12,616 nucleotides of DNA from CAZZDA01 sp964652585. Lineage in GTDB: Bacteria > Patescibacteriota > Patescibacteriia > UBA1544. Each line of letters opens with the position of its first letter. The stretch's first letter is position 1. This document shows positions 1 to 5,129 of the stretch, piece after piece. The stretch lies in contig CAZZDA010000029.1 in the NCBI GenBank assembly GCA_964652585.1, forward strand, positions 1 to 12,616, read 5' to 3'. A program made the translations under genes and the position numbers. The notes beneath the pieces are model-generated. The model saw only the letters and a list, made by a program, of their open reading frames with translations, had not been told where the DNA came from and did not search any database.

Positions 1-2
1 CT

Positions 3-815
3 TTCAGGCGACCCCACTCATCAAGCCACCCGCTTTGCGGGGGGTGTCTGACTTATTATTATCAACTAACCGCTAAAACCCGATGGAGCCGACCGATCAC
101 CAGTTCCGTTTTTACCTTTACTACGGAAGCGGAGCTTCCTCGTATCAGCAACGCGACTATTGCGAGTATAACGGAAAACGAAGCTGCAGTTGTTTGGCAA
201 ACTAATGTGCCAACGGACGCTTTAGTGCGCTATACGCCGCTTGCACAAGACGGTAGCCTTGTGACAAGTCTTGCAAAAACACAGGGCACCTCTGATCGGA
301 CGCTGGATCATCGCATTGATCTTACTAGTCTTAGTTTTGGTACGGTCTATGCTATTTCAATTGAAAGCCGTGATTCGGTACAGAATTTGGCGACACAATC
401 TTTGGGAAATTTTACCACTACTGTTGACGAAGCAGCTCCGGACATTATTAAAGTGAGCACTAATTCAACGCTCTTTCCGGGAAGTATTGATAAAGTGCAG
501 ACACTTATTAGCTGGCTAACTGATGAGCCGGCAACGACGCAGGTATTCTATGAAGAGGGAGTGCGTACCGATGATGATTTCCGTCAGCAGACATCTTTTG
601 AGGATGCGCTTGTCAAAAAACATTTGATTGTTCTTTCCGACCTGAAGCCCGGGTCAGTCTATCGTTTTCGGGTGAGTAGTCGTGATGCGGCAGAAAATAG
701 CGCACGATCGAAAGACTTTACTATTTTGACGCCAAAGCAACAAGAAACCGTCGTGCAAATTATTATCAAGAACTTTGAAGACACCTTTAGCTGGCTGAAT
801 AAGTTAGGGTTATAG
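3..815 (+). CDS. Fibronectin type III repeat surface protein, C-terminal part (5' end outside window)
   Basis: The frame is open from the window edge to a TAG at 813-815; the first possible internal start is a GTG at 207, but clear domain sequence lies upstream of it, so this is a truncated longer protein. Two fibronectin-type-III-like beta-sandwich domains are visible. One runs from about nt 138 (PRISNATIASITENEA) to about 422, with the WQTN strand and the S-R-D turn. The other runs from about nt 435 (APDIIKVSTNS) to about 728, with ISWLTDEPATTQVFY, LKPGSVYRFRV and SSRD. A short amphipathic tail (about nt 729-812, ending FSWLNKLGL) closes the protein; no LPXTG-type anchor is seen. Such domains usually sit outside the cell in adhesion or binding proteins; the ligand is unknown. 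The stop is 5 nt before the ABC ATPase start, suggesting one operon. The first ~105 nt look frame-shifted (see findings), so residues encoded there are unreliable. Confidence 0.8.
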   Translation, partial: FRRPHSSSHPLCGGCLTYYYQLTAKTRWSRPITSSVFTFTTEAELPRISNATIASITENEAAVVWQTNVPTDALVRYTPLAQDGSLVTSLAKTQGTSDRTLDHRIDLTSLSFGTVYAISIESRDSVQNLATQSLGNFTTTVDEAAPDIIKVSTNSTLFPGSIDKVQTLISWLTDEPATTQVFYEEGVRTDDDFRQQTSFEDALVKKHLIVLSDLKPGSVYRFRVSSRDAAENSARSKDFTILTPKQQETVVQIIIKNFEDTFSWLNKLGL

Positions 816-820
816 AATCT

Positions 821-2164
821 ATGGCGAAACCGTTTATTACACTCAAGGATATTAGTGTTGTCTATAACAAAGGTGAGGATAATGAGGTTTCGGCATTGCA
901 AAATATTTCTCTTACGATCTATCCGGAAGAGTATATCGTGCTCTATGGTCCATCGGGTTGCGGCAAGTCAACGCTTTTGTATACGATTGCCGGTTTAGAA
1001 ACGCCAACACAAGGATCGTTGGTGGTCGCGGAAAAAGACCTTGCCGAATTATCTGACCGTGAAATGGTGCGCCATCATCGTGAGACTATTGGCATGGTTT
1101 TTCAGTCTTTTAATCTTATAGCGTCGCTTACGGTGCTAAAAAACGTCTTACTTCCAAATGTTTTTTTAAAAAAAGAAAAAAAAGAACGGGAGCAAGCCGC
1201 AAGCACTCTTCTCAAAAAATTTGGTGTTGATGTGCAAGCGTATAAACTGCCAACGGAACTCTCAGGCGGACAGCAGCAACGCGTGGCTATCGCGAGATCG
1301 CTTATCAATAATCCGTCCATCATTCTTGCTGATGAACCGGTGGGTAATCTTGATTCGCAAGCCGCGGCAACGGTCATGCAGCTTCTTGCCGATCTCAACC
1401 GAAAAGAAAAAAAGACCATCATTTTGGTAACACATGACGCATCCTATCTTCGGTTCGCGCACAGAATCTTTTACATGCGTGATGGCAAGGTGTATAAAGA
1501 AGAAGTGAATCAAGATCGCAGTCAGGTTGCCGGAGAAACAAAAAATATTGTGACCAAGCGATTGAACAGTTTTGATATGCTCTTACAGTCGTATCCCGAG
1601 ATGTCGCCTTTGCAAATGAATGTGCTTATGACCCCATTTAAAGCGAAAATGATGGCACATCATTTGTTGAGCAATTACGAAGAGCAACAGTTCTATGCAC
1701 TTCAAAAGCTTATTGAGCAGCGGTTATCCGGAAGTATTGATTCAGCCGTTTTCATACGGACGCTGGACGATCCTCAAAAGAAAGGCGGTATTGAATTGGA
1801 TAAGCGAACAGCAAAGAAATTTGCCGCGATAGTGGAAAATATTATACATCATGCGAATTTGTTGATAGTTATGCATGATGCACAGGAAGAACAAAAAAGT
1901 ATAGAACGAATTGGGAGCTATCTTTTGCGAGAGGTGTCTATCTCTATGGTTACGGAGCAACAGATGCAGCGCTTGCACGCTTTGATCAAAGATCGTGCGA
2001 ATGATAAAACAACAAAAGAGGAAATGAAAATAAAACTGGACAATCCTTTAAAAAAAGGCGGCGCTGGATTTGACCGACGTTCAGCGCAGAAAATTGCTCG
2101 TATTTTAGAGCTGCTTATGCTGGTTAAATTTGGCATGGTTCACACAAGCAGCTCCTCAAAATAG
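821..2164 (+). CDS. MacB/LolD-type ABC transporter ATP-binding protein with duplicated C-terminal extension
   Basis: This 447-residue protein is the ATPase that would power the FtsX-like permease encoded next. Residues 1-230 are a complete nucleotide-binding domain of the MacB/LolD/FtsE type: A-loop Y15, Walker A GPSGCGKST (43-51), Q-loop Q95 in GMVFQSFNL, signature LSGGQQQR (147-154), Walker B IILADEP (167-173), D-loop NLDS (176-179) and H-loop H205. All catalytic residues are present, so it should hydrolyse ATP in the cytoplasm as a dimer. Family members are usually about 220-240 residues; here about 215 further residues follow. They are charged, apparently helical, lack membrane segments, and contain two copies of a ~47-residue unit. 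The ATG at 821 starts right before the A-loop strand and has no Shine-Dalgarno sequence (AATCT precedes it). A T7A7 run and A8 run lie in codons 114-121. Substrate is unknown; MacB-like pairs act on lipoproteins, peptides or envelope proteins. Confidence 0.93.
   Translation: MAKPFITLKDISVVYNKGEDNEVSALQNISLTIYPEEYIVLYGPSGCGKSTLLYTIAGLETPTQGSLVVAEKDLAELSDREMVRHHRETIGMVFQSFNLIASLTVLKNVLLPNVFLKKEKKEREQAASTLLKKFGVDVQAYKLPTELSGGQQQRVAIARSLINNPSIILADEPVGNLDSQAAATVMQLLADLNRKEKKTIILVTHDASYLRFAHRIFYMRDGKVYKEEVNQDRSQVAGETKNIVTKRLNSFDMLLQSYPEMSPLQMNVLMTPFKAKMMAHHLLSNYEEQQFYALQKLIEQRLSGSIDSAVFIRTLDDPQKKGGIELDKRTAKKFAAIVENIIHHANLLIVMHDAQEEQKSIERIGSYLLREVSISMVTEQQMQRLHALIKDRANDKTTKEEMKIKLDNPLKKGGAGFDRRSAQKIARILELLMLVKFGMVHTSSSSK
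1700..2113 (+). repeat. Internal protein duplication in the ABC ATPase C-terminal extension
   Basis: Residues 294-340 (nt 1700-1840) and 385-431 (nt 1973-2113) align without gaps, 18 of 47 residues identical by my hand count. The shared core is L-D-(D/N)-P-x-K-K-G-G-x-x-(L/F)-D-(K/R)-R-(T/S)-A-x-K-x-A-x-I-x-E. DNA identity is low, so the duplication is old and is kept at protein level. I do not know a named domain for it. Confidence 0.75.
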
Positions 2165-2182
2165 CGTTACAACAACATTGGC

Positions 2183-3391
2183 ATGTATATTTCTGATCTC
2201 TTGCGTCTTTCTACACGCATGTTTAAATACCGTCCACTGCGTACCTCGCTTACTATCTTGGGTGTGAGCATTGGTATTGGCGCGGTGCTTTTTCTTGTGG
2301 CGCTCGGCTATGGTCTACAGCAATTGCTTTTGGAAAAAATTACCACATCCGATTCTATTTTAAGTTTGGACATTGTTTCCCCCAATCCGGATATTTTACC
2401 TATCACTGATCGTGAATTGATGGAAGTACGCGCGCACTCTGCTATAGAAGAAGTGAGTCCTCTGCGGCGAATCCCGGCACAGCTCTCACTTTCTGTCATT
2501 AATAGTACCACAGAGCTTCGGGTAGTTGGTCCGTCATATTTTCGGCTGGATGGTATAGAGCCATTGTATGGAGAGCCGCTTCCGGAAAAAGAGTCGTTGT
2601 CGCACATAGTTATCTCAAGTGCTGTTGCGCGTCTTTTTAATCGTGCACCCGAAGAGTTGCTTGGCGAACAGGTGTCTCTTACTCTTTTCCTTCCTCAAAA
2701 AAATGAGGAAGGGATACCAACGGAAGAAGTGACGGTGCAAGAGCTAGGTGTTTTATTTACAATCGTCGGCATAGATCAGAACGAAAACCAAAGTTATGCC
2801 TATATACACCTTTCGAGTCTGATGCAGGTGGATATAGGAGCGTATGACGAGGTAAAGGTAAAGGTATTTGAGAGTGAACAGATGGGGGAAGTACGGGAAC
2901 ACTTAGTGCAACAATGGTTTCTCGTTTCCTCTCTTTCAGAGACTATACTGCAAGCGAATAAGGTATTTCACGGTATTCAGATCGTGCTGGCTCTTTTTGG
3001 CTTGATTGCGCTTATTGTTTCCGCTATCGGTATGTTTAATACCATGACCATTACGTTGCTTGAACGAACCAATGAGATCGGTATTATGAAATCACTTGGA
3101 GCGTCCAGTGGTGATATCTGGCTTTTATTTCTCTCAGAATCAGTTCTCATGGGATTTTTAGGCGGTGTTGGCGGCGTCGTGGTTGGATTTGTCGGCGGTG
3201 AGCTGTTTAATTTTGGCGTGAATGTTCTTGCCACCTCGCTTGGAGGACAGTCGCTGCAATTGTTTGCGTATCCGTTATGGTTTATTATAACGATCATTGC
3301 CTTTTCCACATTTATGGGTGTGCTGACAGGTCTCTTTCCTTCTCGCCGTGCGGCACGGCTGAATCCGCTTGATGCATTGCGATACAAATAG
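2183..3391 (+). CDS. FtsX/MacB-like ABC transporter permease
   Basis: A 402-residue membrane protein with the MacB layout: one N-terminal transmembrane segment (about residues 22-44, LTILGVSIGIGAVLFLVALG), a large extracytoplasmic domain (about 48-258) and three C-terminal segments (about 264-287, 311-340 and 362-385). The family signature is clear: NTMTITLLERTNEIGIMKSL (286-305) followed by GAS.GDI, then the C-terminal GLFPSRRAARLNPLDALRY. Type VII (mechanotransmission) ABC systems of this kind couple ATP hydrolysis in the cytoplasm to movements of the outside domain rather than pumping through the membrane. It starts 18 nt after the ATPase stop and is almost certainly its partner. No MacA-type adaptor is in the window, and the fibronectin protein upstream is a candidate partner. 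The ATG at 2183 fits the expected N-terminus; no Shine-Dalgarno sequence precedes it. The substrate is not predictable from sequence. Confidence 0.92.
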   Translation: MYISDLLRLSTRMFKYRPLRTSLTILGVSIGIGAVLFLVALGYGLQQLLLEKITTSDSILSLDIVSPNPDILPITDRELMEVRAHSAIEEVSPLRRIPAQLSLSVINSTTELRVVGPSYFRLDGIEPLYGEPLPEKESLSHIVISSAVARLFNRAPEELLGEQVSLTLFLPQKNEEGIPTEEVTVQELGVLFTIVGIDQNENQSYAYIHLSSLMQVDIGAYDEVKVKVFESEQMGEVREHLVQQWFLVSSLSETILQANKVFHGIQIVLALFGLIALIVSAIGMFNTMTITLLERTNEIGIMKSLGASSGDIWLLFLSESVLMGFLGGVGGVVVGFVGGELFNFGVNVLATSLGGQSLQLFAYPLWFIITIIAFSTFMGVLTGLFPSRRAARLNPLDALRYK

Positions 3392-3422
3392 ACAATGTGC
3401 AACGCTTTTAACATTCTTACAC

Positions 3423-4769
3423 ATGAACTTGCAACAGAAAAAATATCTCTATTATATGCTCTTGGGGAGTATTTTTTTGTTGGCGGTAGTACTGCGTATC
3501 CACAATGCGGTTCACTACAATCCCTATTGGGGATATGATGGCGGTGCGCATCTTGCGTACATAGAAATTCTTGCAGACGAGGCGCGATTGCCTACTATGG
3601 AAGAAACCTATGTTGCCTGGCACGAACCGCTCTACTATGTAGTGATGGCAGGTTTGTGGAGCGTTGTACAGCCTTTTGTACAAGACATGCGTGGTATATG
3701 GGAAGCACTATCTCTCGCACAGGCCGCATTGGGCGCGGCCTTTGTTGTGCTGTCATATGTATGGGCACGTGTTGCAGTACCGCATAATCGTTTTGTACAT
3801 TACAATACAGCACTCATTGCTTCGGTGCTTCCGGGATCGCTTTTTCTCTCAAGTTATCTCACCAATGAATTGGTATTGCAAGCGGGAATGCTGGGGGTGC
3901 TTTGGTTTGTGATATACGGCGGTTTACGGCGGCGAAAAGTGCACCGACTTTCCTTCGCTTTTATTATGGGAGGTATCTCAGGGCTGCTTATTTTAACGAA
4001 ACTTACCGCCTTGGTTCTTATTGCCGCTATTGTTCTTTGGCTATGGCTTGGTGCGTGGCGCACACATTCTTTTAAGCTTTTTCGTAATGGAGCAATTATT
4101 TTTACCATAGCTGCTGTAATGGCTCTTCCTTGGTATCTTTATAAAGATCATGTATATGGCACTGTACTTACGATCAATAATTATGAACAAATTTTTTACG
4201 CGCAAGAAGAGAGGGTGTTGCCGGATAATTTTTTCACCTCTTTTGACACGAGCATTTTTCACCATCCCTTTTGGGATACAGGCGATTCTTCGTTTTGGAC
4301 CATACTTTATGCAGATACGTTTGGTGATTACTATGGTATATTTCACAATCCTGATGCGATCGTACTGCTTCCGGAAGCCGATCGTATGACGCTTACGAGC
4401 GGTCAGCATGTTTCAAAGCGCCAAGCGACTCTCATACGTTTCGCGCTCTTTGCGGCTATCCCTCTTGCGTTTTTTTTAATTATGGGATTTGCCAGACTAT
4501 TTTTACGAGTTATGCAAACGAAGATGCGCTTTACCAAAGAGCTGCTTATCCTTTTTGTCAGTAGCGGGCTGTTTGCTTCATTGGTATTTAATGTGGTACG
4601 CTATCCGTATATAGAACGTGGTACGCTTAAAATGATTTTTATTGTCATGATCATCCCTTTATTGATTCCCTATGGTCTCGCGATATGCAAATGGAAACAG
4701 ATGCGCTTTCTTGTCACAATAAATATCTTACTGTATACAGCGCTTATGTCTCTCGCTTTCTGGGTATAG
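3423..4769 (+). CDS. Putative GT-C-fold membrane glycosyltransferase (PMT/GT39-like)
   Basis: A 448-residue polytopic membrane protein with about ten hydrophobic segments (for example near residues 9-25, 98-117, 127-145, 150-168, 178-207, 220-238, 336-360, 372-393, 403-422 and 428-446). The first outside loop has WGYDGGAHLAYIEIL (36-50), with an Asp (D39) where GT-C enzymes carry their catalytic acid, followed by the HEPLYY motif (67-72), a variant of the HPPLYY seen in dolichyl/polyprenyl-phosphate-sugar transferases. A second outside loop has YADTFGDYYGIF (296-307). The likely role is moving a sugar from a polyprenyl-phosphate carrier to a glycan or protein on the outer membrane face; donor and acceptor are unknown. 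An in-frame start at 3369 would overlap the permease and add 18 unlikely residues; the ATG at 3423 puts positively charged residues directly before the first membrane segment, so I prefer it. It follows the permease by 31 nt, so it may share that operon. Confidence 0.72.
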   Translation: MNLQQKKYLYYMLLGSIFLLAVVLRIHNAVHYNPYWGYDGGAHLAYIEILADEARLPTMEETYVAWHEPLYYVVMAGLWSVVQPFVQDMRGIWEALSLAQAALGAAFVVLSYVWARVAVPHNRFVHYNTALIASVLPGSLFLSSYLTNELVLQAGMLGVLWFVIYGGLRRRKVHRLSFAFIMGGISGLLILTKLTALVLIAAIVLWLWLGAWRTHSFKLFRNGAIIFTIAAVMALPWYLYKDHVYGTVLTINNYEQIFYAQEERVLPDNFFTSFDTSIFHHPFWDTGDSSFWTILYADTFGDYYGIFHNPDAIVLLPEADRMTLTSGQHVSKRQATLIRFALFAAIPLAFFLIMGFARLFLRVMQTKMRFTKELLILFVSSGLFASLVFNVVRYPYIERGTLKMIFIVMIIPLLIPYGLAICKWKQMRFLVTINILLYTALMSLAFWV

Positions 4770-4823
4770 GCGCACATAAAAGGTGTTGTAGAAATGTCTA
4801 TATTGTAGTATCATAAAAAGGTA

Positions 4824-4852
4824 TTGACACGCACAATACGCTGTGCTATTAT
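4824..4852 (+). promoter_or_regulatory. Strong sigma-70 promoter for the rpoBC leader
   Basis: A consensus -35 box TTGACA (4824-4829) is followed by a 17-nt spacer and a -10 box TATTAT (4847-4852, 5 of 6 to consensus). A TG dinucleotide at 4844-4845 adds an extended -10 element. The expected transcription start is near 4858-4860, giving a leader of about 270 nt before the rpoB ATG. No other plus-strand promoter of comparable quality was seen between 4770 and 5129. Confidence 0.85.
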
Positions 4853-4958
4853 CAGCTTTGTTGTGGGTATTTTTAAATTACGCCACGAAAAGAGTATTTT
4901 CGCAAATTTCTCCCCTTCGTAGAACTCTCTTTTTCCAGAGTCTTAAGCGCGGAAGAAC

Positions 4959-5013
4959 ACCTACGTGCAGATGCAAAAAGTCATACATATTTTGTGCACA
5001 ATGCAGTGTAGGT
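4959..5013 (+). other. Extended stem-loop in the rpoB leader (18 paired bases)
   Basis: Four helices stack in nested order: ACCTAC (4959-4964) with GTAGGT (5008-5013); TGCA (4966-4969) with TGCA (5002-5005); TGCA (4972-4975) with TGCA (4995-4998); AAAA (4976-4979) with TTTT (4990-4993). Small internal loops (1x2 and 2x3) and a one-base bulge (G4994) separate them, and the terminal loop is 10 nt. This gives 18 Watson-Crick pairs over 55 nt, more than expected by chance in such a short stretch. Confidence 0.6.
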
Positions 5014-5059
5014 ACGTTCATCATTCGCCACACCTCCTTCCATGTGTAAGGGCTTGAGC

Positions 5060-5075
5060 ACTTTCTTAAGAAAGT
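5060..5075. repeat. Perfect 16-nt palindrome ACTTTCTTAAGAAAGT in the rpoB leader
   Basis: The sequence equals its own reverse complement. It lies about 200 nt downstream of the predicted transcription start and 55 nt before the rpoB ATG. It could be a dimeric regulator's binding site or a small RNA hairpin (six pairs, ACTTTC/GAAAGT, around a TTAA loop). A TATATT (5082-5087) lies just downstream but has no convincing -35 at the right distance. Confidence 0.5.
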
Positions 5076-5087
5076 AATAAATATATT

Positions 5088-5126
5088 CCCTCCTAGACGA
5101 CCAAGAGGTCTTAGGGTGGGTTTTTT
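5088..5126 (+). terminator. Terminator-like hairpin with T6 tract directly before the rpoB start codon
   Basis: The stem has GACC (5099-5102) pairing with GGTC (5107-5110) around an AAGA tetraloop, then CCTA (5092-5095) with TAGG (5112-5115) across a 3x1 internal loop, then CCC (5088-5090) with GGG (5118-5120) across a 1x2 loop. TTTTTT follows at 5121-5126 with no gap. It has the form of an intrinsic terminator, yet the rpoB ATG begins at 5130. It could attenuate transcription from the promoter at 4824-4852, or stop readthrough from the upstream operon, for which I see no other terminator. The imperfect stem suggests incomplete termination. Confidence 0.65.
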
Positions 5127-5129
5127 CGT

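Larger units (their letters stand above)
4860..5126 (+). ncRNA. rpoB leader RNA, or a discrete structured small RNA with its own promoter and terminator
   Basis: No convincing gene lies between 4770 and 5129. Downstream of the promoter the DNA is rich in inverted repeats: CGAAAA/TTTTCG (4886-4891 with 4897-4902), ACTCT/AGAGT (4924-4928 with 4937-4941), the long stem at 4959-5013, the palindrome at 5060-5075, and the terminator-like hairpin at 5088-5126. Boundaries are set by the predicted start and by the T run. I compared it by eye with hallmarks of tmRNA, RNase P RNA, SRP RNA and 6S RNA and saw none. It may be an untranslated attenuating leader for rpoBC, as E. coli has an attenuator before rpoB, or an independent RNA with partial readthrough. 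The existence of a long leader follows from the promoter; its function is inference. Confidence 0.5.

Noticed and set aside
3369..3422. An upstream in-frame start for the glycosyltransferase gene at 3369
   Set aside because: It would overlap the permease C-terminus and add 18 residues without family resemblance; the ATG at 3423 directly precedes the charged N-terminus and first membrane segment.
4770..4823. A terminator for the upstream four-gene cluster
   Set aside because: I found no stem longer than three or four pairs and no T tract there; upstream transcripts may run into the rpoB leader.
4843..5049. Plus-strand open frame (GTG start) of 68 codons between the glycosyltransferase and rpoB
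   Set aside because: Its start lies inside the promoter -10 region, upstream of the predicted transcript start; it has no ribosome binding site and reads like non-coding sequence.
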